A stretch of DNA of 64,000 nt from Achatina immaculata. Lineage: Eukaryota > Mollusca > Gastropoda > Stylommatophora > Achatinidae. The notes beneath the pieces are model-generated. The model worked only from the letters and a program-made list of their open reading frames with translations. It ran no database searches and was not told the DNA's origin. The first letter of the stretch is position 1; every line of letters begins with the position of its first letter. Below are positions 11,745 through 21,424 of this stretch, one piece after another. The position numbers and the translations under genes are program-made. The DNA is taken from NCBI GenBank assembly GCA_009760885.1, contig CM019693.1, forward strand, positions 51,168,596 through 51,232,595, read 5' to 3'.

Positions 11745-12355
11745 CACAGAGTAAAGTGAAGACACATATGTGTGTTGCATCAACGGATGTGGAAATGATA
11801 CAGGAAGTTTAAAAGTGGAGCATCAGATTTGGTGGATTAAGCTTGCTTTGGCCAGACTCACTCTGTGAATGCACCTAATGCTAGCACTGAAGTTGAAAGA
11901 ATGATATGGGAAAACCAGCAGGTAACAATTGGTGAGGTGGCTGAAGAATTGAAGATTAGTCATGGCATGGAATACCACATCATTCACAATATGCTGAAAG
12001 ATCATCATGAGGATATTTGTGATGCTGTTTTATGAGATTATGAAGCTGCAAGAAATGGCTTTCTATGATGTACAGTCACTGACAGCCAGAGACAGAATGA
12101 ACCTGCAAGGAGTGTCCACATTATCCCACAGTGAAACCAAAGTACCATCAAACTTGATCGACTGCAAAACTGATGCTCTGGGACTGTAAAAGCCCAATCC
12201 TGGAAAATTATGTGCTCAGAGGAACCACTATCAACAGTGAAGCATGCGGTGATCTGCTTGAGAACCACTATCAACAGCGAAGCATACGGTGATCTGCTTG
12301 AGAAGCACTTGAAACCTGCTGTCAGGACAAAACATGGTTTGCTCAGCTCTGATCT
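11745..12355 (+). pseudogene. mariner-type transposase remnant, copy 1
   Basis: Conceptual translation in shifting frames gives mariner landmarks: FKSGASDLVD near the N-terminus, then STEVERMIWENQQVTIGEVA with EELKISHG (second helix-turn-helix), and near the end LLEKHLKPAVRTKHGLLSS, matching the segment just before the catalytic HDNARPHT motif. Multiple stops and frame changes, loss of the first catalytic Asp region and absence of the C-terminus mean it is inactive. It runs straight into the 36-bp satellite whose unit carries the HDN motif. The whole block is duplicated about 1493 bp downstream. Confidence 0.85.
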
Positions 12356-12890
12356 GTTGTGACAGCCATGATAATGTGCAGACTCACACAAGTTGTGACA
12401 GCCATGATAATGTGCAGCCTCAAACAAGTTGTGACAGCCATGATAATGTGCAGACTCACACAAGTTGTGACAGCCATGATAATGTGCAGACTCACACAAG
12501 TTGTGACAGCCATGATAATGTGCATCCTCACACAAGTTGTGACAGCCATGATAATGTGCAGACTCACACAATTTATGACAGCCATGATAATGTGCATCCT
12601 CACACAAGTTGTGACAGCCATGATAATGTGCAGACTCACACAAGTTGTGACAGCCATGATAATGTGCAGCCTCACACAAGTTGTGACAGCCATGATAATG
12701 TGCAGCCTCACACAAGTTGTGACAGCCATGATAATGTGCAGCCCACACAAGTTGTGACAGCCATGATAATGTGCAGCCTCACACAAGTTGTGACAGCCAT
12801 GATAATGTGCAGACTCACACAAGTTGTGACAGCCATGATAATGTGCAGACTCACACAAGTTGTGACAGCCATGATAATGTGCAGTCAAGT
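12355..12890 (+). repeat. 36-bp satellite seeded on the mariner HDN...HT motif, ~15 copies
   Basis: The unit contains gacagccatgataatgtgca and gactcacacaagttgt with an exact 36-bp period. In the + frame it reads SCDSHDNVQTHT or SCDSHDNVQPHT. HDN(x)3HT corresponds to the mariner catalytic motif HDNARPHT, and the array starts exactly where that motif is expected in the upstream transposase remnant. Confidence 0.92.
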
Positions 12891-13237
12891 GTGAAGTAAA
12901 AAAGTAAAGGTAACACTGTCATGCCTTTAGCAAACACTAAACCAATATAAAATGTAGAAAATGCTAAACCAAATTGAAATGTATGAGAGTGAGTAAAAAT
13001 GTAACTGCAATTTTGCTCAAGAAATTCTAAATCAGGTAGTAGACAGCTGTAGTGCAGATGTGTCATGCCTGTCCTCTTTAGATGCATATGCAAGAAGGCA
13101 TGTCAGCAATTTTGAAAATATGGCACCAGCAAACCAGATCCAAGATGGCTGTTCTGTAGGAGGCATGCATGAGAAAGGAACAGTGCGCATTTACTTGTTT
13201 CTTGGGTGGTGGAGCTGACAAACCTGCAGACATTCCT

Positions 13238-13885
13238 CACAGAGTAAAGTGAAGACACATATGTGTGTTGCATCAACGGATGTGGAAATGATACAGGAAG
13301 TTTAAAAGTGGAGCATCAGATTTGGTGGATTAAGCTTGCTTTGGCCAGACTCACTCTGTGAATGCACCTGATACTAACACTGAAGTTGAAAGAATGATAT
13401 GGGAAAACCAGCATGTAACAATTGGTGAGGTGGCTGAAGAATTGAAGATTAGTCATGGCATGGAATACCACATCATTCACAATATGCTGAAAGATCATCA
13501 TGAGGATATTTGTGATGCTGTTTTATGAGATTATGAAGCTGCAAGAAATGGCTTTCTATGATGTACAGTCACTGACAGCCAGAGACAGAATGAACCTGCA
13601 AGGAGTGTCCACATTATCCCACAGTGAAACCAAAGTACCATCAAACTTGATCGACTGCAAAATTGATGCTCTGGGACTGTAAAAGCCCAGTCCTGAAAAA
13701 TTATGTGCTCAGAGGAACCACTATCAACAGTGAAGCATGCGGTGATCTGCTTGAGAACCACTGTCAACAGTGAAGCATACAGTGATCTGCTTGAGAACCA
13801 CTATCAACAGCGAAGCATACGGTGATCTGCTTGAGAAGCACTTGAAACCTGCTGTCAGGACAAAACATGGTTTGCTCAGCTCTGA
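13238..13885 (+). pseudogene. mariner-type transposase remnant, copy 2
   Basis: Near-identical copy of the 11745-12355 remnant (a few substitutions, plus an extra ~45-bp duplicate of the ggtgatctgcttgagaacca segment at 13740-13830). It has the same landmarks and the same disabling changes, so both derive from one already dead element by tandem duplication of a ~1.5-kb block. Confidence 0.85.
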
Positions 13886-14725
13886 TCTGTTGTGACAGCC
13901 ATGATAATGTGCAGACTCACACAAGTTGTGACAGCCATGATAATGTGCAGCCTCACACAAGTTGTGACAGCCATGATAATGTGCAGACTCACACAAGTTG
14001 TGACAGCCATGATAATGTGCAGACTCAAACAAGTTGTGACAGCCATGATAATGTGCAGACTCACACAAGTTGTGACAGCCATGACAGTGTGCAGACTCAC
14101 ACAAGTTGTGACAGCCATGATAATGTGCATCCTCACACAAGTTGTGACAGCCATGATAATGTGCAGACTCACACAAGTTGTGACAGCCATGATAATGTGC
14201 AGCCTCACACAAGTTGTGACAGCCATGATAATGTGCAGACTCACACAAGTTGTGACAGCCATGATAATGTGCAGCCCACACAAGTTGTGACAGCCATGAT
14301 AATGTGCAGACTCACACAAGTTGTGACAGCCATGATAATGTGCAGACTCACACAAGTTGTGACAGCCATGATAATGTGCAGACTCACACAAGTTGTGACA
14401 GCCATGATAATGTGCAGCCGCACACAAGTTGTGACAGCCATGATAATGTGCAGACTCACACAAGTTGTGACAGCCATGATAATGTGCAGCCTCACACAAG
14501 TTGTGACAGCCATGATAATGTGCAGCCTCACACAAGTTGTCACAGCCATGATAATGTGCAGACTCACACAAGTTGTGACAGCCATGATAATGTGCAGACT
14601 CACACAAGTTGTGACAGCCATGATAATATGCAGCCTCACACAAGTTGTGACAGCCAAGATAATGTGCAGACTCACACAAGTTGTGACAGCCATGATAATG
14701 TGCAGCCTCACACAAGTTGTGGAAT
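13885..14725 (+). repeat. 36-bp mariner-derived satellite, second array, ~23 copies
   Basis: Same unit as 12355-12890, longer, with one 35-bp frame-shifting unit near 14275 (gcagcccaca), the same variant seen near 12745 in the first array. The shared variant shows that the arrays were copied together and then changed length. Confidence 0.92.
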
Positions 14726-15142
14726 AGTTCAACAAACTAAGGATCTGCCTTACTCATCAGTCAACACAGCTGCAAACATGGGTACCTAGCATAGTTTTGT
14801 AGAGAAAGTATACATTTGGTAGTGAACATCAGGCTACATTGAACACTAAGTGAAAGAAACAACATTCACATTCTGGGACTGTCCCAAAATTGAAGCCACG
14901 TGAATGCAAATCAACGCAAAACTGATGTTCAAGGCATTTCATTTATTGATTAAAGAGACAGTGTGTGAAGATAGCAAACTTGTGTTTTGATGTTCCCTTC
15001 TGCATCACATTTGTTATCATTACTTTTCTCATCTTATACCAGTGTGTGAAGAAAGCAGATTTTCTATTTCATCTTTGCTATCATTAGTTTTCTCATGTTA
15101 TAGTTGTTGAATGAAACAGCCAGGTTAATTCTGACTTTTCAG
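14726..15142. other. Intron sequence upstream of exon 3
   Basis: Unique sequence that includes two diverged copies of a ttatcattacttttctcat / ctatcattagttttctcatg segment (about 15015 and 15080). The tail ttctgacttttcag forms the exon 3 acceptor. Confidence 0.4.
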
Positions 15143-15196
15143 TGCCACTAATTTCTCGGATGTGCCCAAGTGACACATACAAAGTCTGGAAGAGAG
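15143..15196 (+). CDS. ANKRD13: ANKRD13 family protein, exon 3 (first copy)
   Basis: 54-nt exon between ttctgacttttcag and agagag|gtcagt. With the G from exon 2 it reads VPLISRMCPSDTYKVWKRG, matching human VPLVSRICPNDVCRIWKSG. It starts and ends in phase 1, so exon length is a multiple of 3 and its last G completes the Gly of exon 4. The donor is followed by about four diverged copies of its own border. An identical second copy lies at 16326-16379. Confidence 0.92.
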
Positions 15197-15365
15197 GTCA
15201 GTGAAGTTGATGTTTTTATATTAAGTGCAAGAGGTCAATGAAATTGATGCTTTATGTTAACTATGAGAGTTCAGAGAAATTGATATTTTTATATTAAGTT
15301 CAAGATGTAAGTGCAATTGATGTTTTATATTTACGCACAAGAGGTTAGTGAAGTTGATGTTTTAT
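15192..15365 (+). repeat. ANKRD13: Diverged array of exon 3 donor borders (~37 bp, ~5 copies)
   Basis: The genuine border agagag|gtcagtgaagttga is followed by aagag|gtcaatgaaattga, gagag|ttcagagaaattga, caagat|gtaagtgcaattga and aagag|gttagtgaagttga. These are spaced about 36-38 bp, separated by 'tgttttatatta'-like sequence. Several retain a usable GT donor. Confidence 0.7.
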
Positions 15366-15424
15366 GTTATAAATTGATATTTGGGAAAATATATAAAGTG
15401 AGAGTGATGTGATCACATATGAAA

Positions 15425-15970
15425 ATATTTGTTATATGACTTAATAAAGTAGTTGACTTATGACCTAATAAAGTAGTTGACATGTGACCTATTAAGTAGT
15501 TGATATCTGATCTAATAAAGTAGTTGTCATGTGACCTAATAAAGTAGTTGACATGTGACCTAATAAAGTAGTTGACATGTGACCTAATAAAGTAGTTGAC
15601 ATGTGACCTATTAAGTAGTTGATATCTGATCTAATAAAGTAGTTGTCATGTGACCTAATAAAGTAGTTGACATGTGACCTAATAAAGTAGTTGACATGTG
15701 ACCTAATAAAGTAATTGACATGTGACCTATTAAGTAGTTGACATCTGATCTAATAAAGTAGTTGTCATGTGACCTAATAATGTAGTTGACATATGACCTA
15801 ATATAGTAGTTGACATGAGACCTATGAAGTAGTTGATATATGACCTAATAAAGTAGTTGTCATGTGACCTAATAAAGTAGTTATGTGACCTAATAAAGTA
15901 TTGACATATGACCTAATAAAGTACTTGTCATGTGACCTAATAAAGTAGTTATTATGTGACCTAATGAAAT
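15425..15970. repeat. 24-bp minisatellite carrying AATAAA, ~22 copies
   Basis: Unit gtagttgacatgtgaccta plus ataaa, period 24 bp with shortened variants. About 18 units contain AATAAA on the gene's sense strand. In the duplicated block downstream the same array is reduced to one or two units. Confidence 0.9.
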
Positions 15971-16325
15971 AGTATCAGTAGTAGATGAAGGTAGATATAA
16001 TCATGGCAGTATATGAAGAAACTTATGAAGAAGGATGCCTTCATAGTTTGTAATAAGCCATCATTGTAAGAAGTACCACTGCACCAAACTAAAGATGATC
16101 TACTACCCCAGAAGTGATCATGGTTGCACTATAGTTATAGGACAACTGTAGGTTCAGTTACTATCAATTTTGGTGTTCCCTTCTGCATCACATTTGTTAT
16201 CATTACTTTTCTCATCTTATACCAGTGTGTGAAGAAAGCAGATTTTCTATTTCATCTTTGCTATCATTAGTTTTCTCATGTTATAGTTGTTGAATGAAAC
16301 AGCCAGGTTAATTCTGACTTTTCAG
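15971..16325. other. Intron sequence at the junction of the duplicated exon 3 blocks
   Basis: Unique sequence up to about 16170 (agtatcagtagtagatgaag...), then the start of the second copy of the exon 3 block, whose left part repeats 14990-15142. Confidence 0.6.
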
Positions 16326-16379
16326 TGCCACTAATTTCTCGGATGTGCCCAAGTGACACATACAAAGTCTGGAAGAGAG
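16326..16379 (+). CDS. ANKRD13: ANKRD13 family protein, exon 3 (second copy)
   Basis: Sequence, acceptor and donor are identical to 15143-15196. Because the exon is 54 nt in phase 1-1, a transcript could contain either copy or both. Both would insert an extra 18 residues without a frameshift, though into a highly conserved part of the domain. Copy number may also be an assembly effect. Confidence 0.85.
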
Positions 16380-16870
16380 GTCAGTGAAGTTGATGTTTTA
16401 TATTAAGTGCAAGAGGTCAATGAAATTGATGCTTTATGTTAACTATGAGAGTTCAGAGAAATTGATATTTTTATATTAAGTTCAAGATGTAAGTGCAATT
16501 GATGTTTTATATTTACGCACAAGAGGTTAGTGAAGTTGATGTTTTATGTTATAAATTGATATTTGGGAAAATATATAAAGTGAGAGTGATGTGATCACAT
16601 ATGAAAATAGTTGTTATATGACTTAATAAAGTAGTTGACTTATGACCTAATGAAATAGTATCAGTAGTAGATGAAGGTAGATATAATCATGGCAGTATAT
16701 GAAGAAACTTATGAAGAAGGATGCCTTCATAGTTTGTAATAAGCCATCATTGTAAGAAGTACCACTGCACCAAACTAAAGATGATCTACTACCCCAGAAG
16801 TGATCATGGTTGCACTATAGTTATAGGACAACTGTAGGTTCAGTTACTATCAATTTTGGTGGCAGGTGAC
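16380..16870. repeat. Right part of the second exon 3 block
   Basis: Repeats 15197-15450 and 15960-16170 nearly exactly, but lacks the 0.5-kb AATAAA array except for a remnant at about 16615-16650. It ends at tcaattttggtg. Confidence 0.85.
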
Positions 16871-16874
16871 AAGC

Positions 16875-17735
16875 GCTTGAGGCAGGTGTAGCTGTCTGCT
16901 GCTCTCCTGCTTAACACAGGTGTAGCTGTTTGCTGCTCTCCTGCTTAACACAGGTGTAGCTGTTTGCTGCTCTCCTGCTTAACACAGGTGTAGCTGTTTG
17001 CTGCTCTCCTGCTTAACACAGGTGTAGCTGTTTGCTGCTCTCTGCTTAACACAGGTGTAGCTGTTTGCTGCTCTCCTGCTTAACACAGGTGTAGCTGTTG
17101 CTGCTCTCCTGCTTAACACAGGTGTAGCTGTTTGCTGCTCTCCTGCTTAACACAGGTGTAGCTGTTTGCTGCTCTCCTGCTTAACACAGGTGTAGCTGTT
17201 TGCTGCTCTCCTGCTTAACACAGGTGTAGCTGTTTGCTGCTCTCCTGCTTAACACAGGTGTAGCTGTTGCTGCTCTCCTGCTTAACACAGGTGTAGCTGT
17301 TTGCTGCTCTCCTGCTTAACACAGGTGTAGCTGTCTGCTGCTCTCCTGCTTAACACAGGTGTAGCTGTCTGCTGCTCTCCTGCTTAACACAGGTGTAGCT
17401 GTTTGCTGCTCTCCTGCTTAACACAGGTGTAGCTGTCTGCTGCTCTCCTGCTTAACACAGGTGTAGCTGTTTGCTGCTCTCCTGCTTAACACAGGTGTAG
17501 CTGTTTGCTGCTCTCCTGCTTAACACAGGTGTAGCTGTTTGCTGCTCTCCTGCTTAACACAGGTGTAGCTGTCTGCTGCTCTCCTGCTTAACACAGGTGT
17601 AGCTGTCTGCTGCTCTCCTGCTTAACACAGGCGTAGCTGTTTGCTGCTCTCCTGCTTAACACAGGTGTAGCTGTTTGCTGCTCTCCTGCTTAACACAGGT
17701 GTAGCTGTTTGCTGCGCTCCTGCTTAACACAGGAG
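16875..17735. repeat. 34-bp minisatellite with composite CAG|GT, ~26 copies
   Basis: Unit gtgtagctgtttgctgctct then cctgcttaacacag, highly homogeneous, with occasional single-base deletions (tgttgctg). Each unit has a pyrimidine-rich stretch, CAG and GT on the sense strand of the gene. Confidence 0.95.
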
Positions 17736-18204
17736 AAATGTGTTCTCACAAAACCATTAAGTAACAGCTGTGGCTGACGACATTTATTTCATCTTGATTA
17801 CATATGCTTATATGGACAGATACCCTTGCTGTGACAAATCTTATCAACAGCAGTGGAATCCAATAATGTGGCCATTGATGGACATTTTCCAAAATCCAGT
17901 TCGTCTTGATAGGGATCTCTGTCTTGATAGGGATCTCTGTCTTGATAGGGATCTCTGTCTTGATAGGGATCTCTGTATCACAGATTCTCATATCATTCTG
18001 GAGTCTAGTGCATTTCTGTAGAAGCAAGCACCTTTTTACAATTTTTTTAAAAAGTGTGTCCCCTATACAAACAGTTGTGAAACTAACAAGAGAAATGTTA
18101 GGCCATATCTGGAAGATTCCAATAACTTTGTGCTAATTTCATTCTTAACAATTAAATATCAAGTTACTGATATAACCTGTCATAACACTATACTGAAAAA
18201 ATTT
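17736..18204. other. Unique intron sequence with an 18-bp x4 repeat
   Basis: cttgatagggatctctgt is repeated four times exactly at about 17907-17978. The rest is unique and AT-rich, with no exon recognised. Confidence 0.6.
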
Positions 18205-18470
18205 GTTAGTTGTTCCTCAATCTAGGTATGTAATAATGTGTTAGTTGTTCCTCAATCTAGGTATGTAATAATGTGTTAGTTGTTCCTCAATCTAGGTATG
18301 TAATAATGTGTTAGTTGTTCCTCAATCTAGGTATGTAATAATGTGTTAGTTGTTCCTCAGTCTAGGTATGTAATAATGTGTTAGTTGTTCCTCAATCTAG
18401 GTATGTAATAATGTGTTAGTTGTTCCTCAGTCTAGGTATGTAATAATGTGTTAGTTGTTCCTCAGTCACC
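18205..18470. repeat. 35-bp minisatellite (ctaggtatgtaataatgtg), first block
   Basis: About 7.5 copies of a unit containing aatctaggtatgtaataatg and gttagttgttcctc. The array is interrupted by LINE 3' ends and resumes at 19035 and 19890. Confidence 0.93.
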
Positions 18471-18504
18471 GAATACAATTAATTGTTTTCTGAATAGTCC
18501 CGAA

Positions 18505-19034
18505 AATTTTGTTTAGTAGATAGTCATTGAGGAAAGACGCTGGCGATGGTTGGGACATGTGCTCCGAATGACTGACAACTCACTACCAAAAATAGCACTA
18601 AGATGGACACCACAGGGGAGCAGAAGTAAGGGTAGACCAAAAGAGACATGGAGAAGAACAACAGAAAGGATGTTGAGCAATAGAGGGCTCACCTGGGCAA
18701 GAGTAGAAAAAAAGGCGAAGGACAGGCATTTGTGGAAAACCCTTGCGGAAGCCCCATGTGCCCTGGGCACTTAAGGTTCAGAGAGAGAGAGAGATAGTCA
18801 TTTATAATGTATGTTGTTACTTCTGTACTGAGTGAATGTTTAAGAGCGAAACGTAAATGTTATATTTTATTTTATGTCTCTCAGCTTCAGTGTTAGTTAT
18901 GTTTGTTATATGAACAGCATATTTGTAGAATGTCTGGAATAGAGTGAAAGATGTATGATAAAGGGCAGAATGTCAGACGGGCCTGCGTGCCCAATTCTTA
19001 ACCCTTTTGAAATAAAGATCAATCAATCAATCAG
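18505..19034 (+). mobile_element. LINE 3' end (family B), copy 1
   Basis: The frame contains RRWRWLGHVLRMTDNSLPKI, the SKGRPKETWRRT motif and KDRHLWKTLAEAPCA before a stop at about 18774. This is the conserved C-terminus of non-LTR retrotransposon ORF2. A ~240-bp 3' UTR follows, with AATAAA and an (aatc)n tail at 19010-19030. Severely 5'-truncated, as usual for LINE insertion. It sits inside the 35-bp satellite. Confidence 0.85.
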
Positions 19035-19315
19035 TCAATCTAGGTATGTAATAATGTGTTAGTTGTTCCTCAATCTAGGTATGTAATAATGTGTTAGTTG
19101 TTCCTCAATCTAGGTATGTAATAATGTGTTAGTTGTTCCTCAATCTAGGTATGTAATAATGTGTTAGTTGTTCCTCAATCTAGGTATGTAATAATGTGTT
19201 AGTTGTTCCTCAATCTAGGTATGTAATAATGTGTTAGTTGTTCCTCAATCTAGGTATGTAATAATGTGTTAGTTGTTCCTCAATCTAGGTATGTAATAAT
19301 GTGTTTGTTGTTCCT
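19035..19315. repeat. 35-bp minisatellite, second block
   Basis: About 8 copies of the unit described at 18205. It follows the (aatc)n tail of LINE B directly. Confidence 0.93.
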
Positions 19316-19357
19316 CAGTCACCGAATACAATTAATTGTTTTCTGAATAGTCCCGAA

Positions 19358-19889
19358 AATTTTGTTTAGTAGATAGTCATTGAGGAAAGACGCTGGCGAT
19401 GGTTGGGACATGTGCTCCGAATGACTGACAACTCACTACCAAAAATAGCACTAAGATGGACACCACAGGGGAGCAGAAGTAAGGGTAGACCAAAAGAGAC
19501 ATGGAGAAGAACAACAGAAAGGATGTTGAGCAATAGAGGGCTCACTTGGGCAAGAGTAGAAAAAAAGGCGAAGGACAGGCATTTGTGGAAAACCCTTGCG
19601 GAAGCCCCATGTGCCCTGGGCACTTAAGGTTCAGAGAGAGAGAGAGATAGTCATTTATAATGTATGTTGTTACTTCTGTACTGAGTGAATGTTTAAGAGC
19701 GAAACATAAATGTTATATTTTATTTTATGTCTCTCAGCTTCAGTGTTAGTTATGTTTGTTATATGAACAGCATATTTGTAGAATGTCTGGAATAGAGTGA
19801 AAGATGTATGATAAAGGGCAGAATGTCAGATGGGCCTGCGTGCCCAATTCTTAACCCTTTTGAAATAAAGATCAATCAATCAATCAGTC
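19358..19889 (+). mobile_element. LINE 3' end (family B), copy 2
   Basis: Near-identical to 18505-19034 (offset 853 bp), including the left flank tcaccgaatacaattaattg. It is therefore a tandem duplication of satellite plus LINE, not a second insertion. Confidence 0.87.
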
Positions 19890-20490
19890 AATCTAGGTAT
19901 GTAATAATGTGTTAGTTGTTCCTCAATCTAGGTATCTAATAATGTGTTAGTTGTTCCTCAATCTAGATATATAATAATGTGTTAGTTGTTCCTCAATCTA
20001 GGTATATAATAATGTGTTAGTTGTTCCTCAGTCTAGGTATGTAATAATGTGTTAGTTGTTCCTCAATCTAGGTATGTAATAATGTGTTAGTTGTTCCTCA
20101 ATCTAGGTATGTAATAATGTGTTAGTTGTTCCTCAATCTAGGTATGTAATAATGTGTTAGTTGTTCCTCAATCTAGGTATGTAATAATGTGTTAGTTGTT
20201 CCTCAATCTAGGTATGTAATAATGTGTTAGTTTTTACTCCAATCTAGGTATGTAATAATGTATTAGTTTTTACTCAATCTAGGTATATAATAATGTGTTA
20301 CTTAGTTTTTGCTCAATCTATGTATGTAATAATGTATTAGTTTTCCTCAATCTATGTATGTAATAATGTATTAGTTTTCTCCTCAATCTATGTATGTAAT
20401 AATGTATTAGTTTTCCTCAATCCATGTATGTATTAGTTTTCCTCAATCTATGTATGTAATAATGTATTAGTTTTCCTCAATCTAGATATG
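19890..20490. repeat. 35-bp minisatellite, third block, decaying rightwards
   Basis: About 17 units. The right third is diverged (gtattagttttcctcaatct, tatgtatg). This is the expected pattern of an array with an old edge. Confidence 0.92.
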
Positions 20491-20954
20491 TAATCTAAAA
20501 GTGGGATGGTTTTCCTATATTTTATAATAACAAAAAAAAAAAAAACAAGAAAAAAATGTTTATTTTGAGGTTTAAGATATAATTTAGTGTGTGTGTGCGT
20601 TTGTTTGTCGTCGCCCCCTCCCCCTCCCACCTGTCTTTTGGAAATTGATCTTTCAGTGTGTTACAAGAGAAAATGACCACTGTAAGATGATTGTGATGAA
20701 GGTGGACAAGTTACAAGAGAAAATGACCACTGTAAGATGATTGTGATGAAGGTGGACAAGTTACAAGTTACAAGTTTGACTTCTTGTTTGTGAGCATGTT
20801 GTGCTCTCTGTAACACATAACCAACATGTTTCATTTACCAGATAGTTGTATACTTTAAATATTACAGCATATTGTTTATTGTGTGTTCCCAGAGTGTCAA
20901 AGTAGTGTTGTCACATGATAAAAATTGCTGTTCAGACTGTTTGCCTGTCCGCAG
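20491..20954. other. Intron sequence before exon 4, with a 50-bp direct repeat
   Basis: ttacaagagaaaatgaccac...ggtggacaag is present twice in tandem at about 20660-20760. Otherwise unique. A tttgcctgtccgcag acceptor ends the block. Confidence 0.6.
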
Positions 20955-21044
20955 GTTCCAGTGTACGCATAGACACCACCCTCCTGGGCTTTGACAATAT
21001 GACCTGGCAGAGGGGCAGTCGTAGTTACATTTTTAAAGTTGCAG
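20955..21044 (+). CDS. ANKRD13: ANKRD13 family protein, exon 4
   Basis: After the cctgtccgcag acceptor, with the G from exon 3, it reads GSSVRIDTTLLGFDNMTWQR then GSRSYIFKVAG. This matches human [20 protein letters not shown] and RGRRSFIFKGEDN. I place the donor at gcag|gttggt (21045): the resulting phase 1 end is the only one that keeps exon 5 (G|GA GAT AAC) in frame. An earlier aaa|gttgca donor would not. The family's LLGF(E/D)NM(S/T)W signature is unmistakable. A 21-bp array begins 12 bp into the intron. Confidence 0.93.
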
Positions 21045-21055
21045 GTTGGTTTGTC

Positions 21056-21236
21056 CCATTTAGTACTTGTGGGCTGTCATTTAGTACTTGCAGGCTGTCA
21101 TTTAGTACTTGTGGGCTGTCATTTAGTACTTGCGGGCTGTCATTTAGTACTTGCGGGCTGTCATTTAGTACTTGCGGGCTGTCATTTAGTACTTGCGGGC
21201 TGTCATTTAGTACTTGCGGGCTGTCATTTAGTTTTG
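21056..21236. repeat. 21-bp minisatellite next to the exon 4 donor, ~8 copies
   Basis: The unit catttagtacttgcgggctgt repeats with a 21-bp period. The first copies contain ttgcaggctgtcatttag, which resembles the donor region ttgcag|gttggtttgtcc with a short gap. Seeding from the splice border is possible but not certain. Confidence 0.9.
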
Positions 21237-21424
21237 ATTTATTCATTGTGGGTGATAAATATTGTAATTTAGATTTGTTGATCTTGACTACAAAGTCATA
21301 TTCTCTACGTACTTAGTTCAGGCCTGTTCTGTCTTCTGCTATGGCTGGTGTTCTAGGACCTTCGTTGCAGGGTATTACAAACTCTCTGCTCCACCAACAT
21401 TTGTATTTACCCACTTTTTTTTCT

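Noticed and set aside
12334..14789. His/Cys-rich repeat protein (SCDSHDNVQTHT)n as a possible metal-binding protein
   Set aside because: The motif is explained by the mariner HDN...HT seed and both strands are open; no independent coding support.
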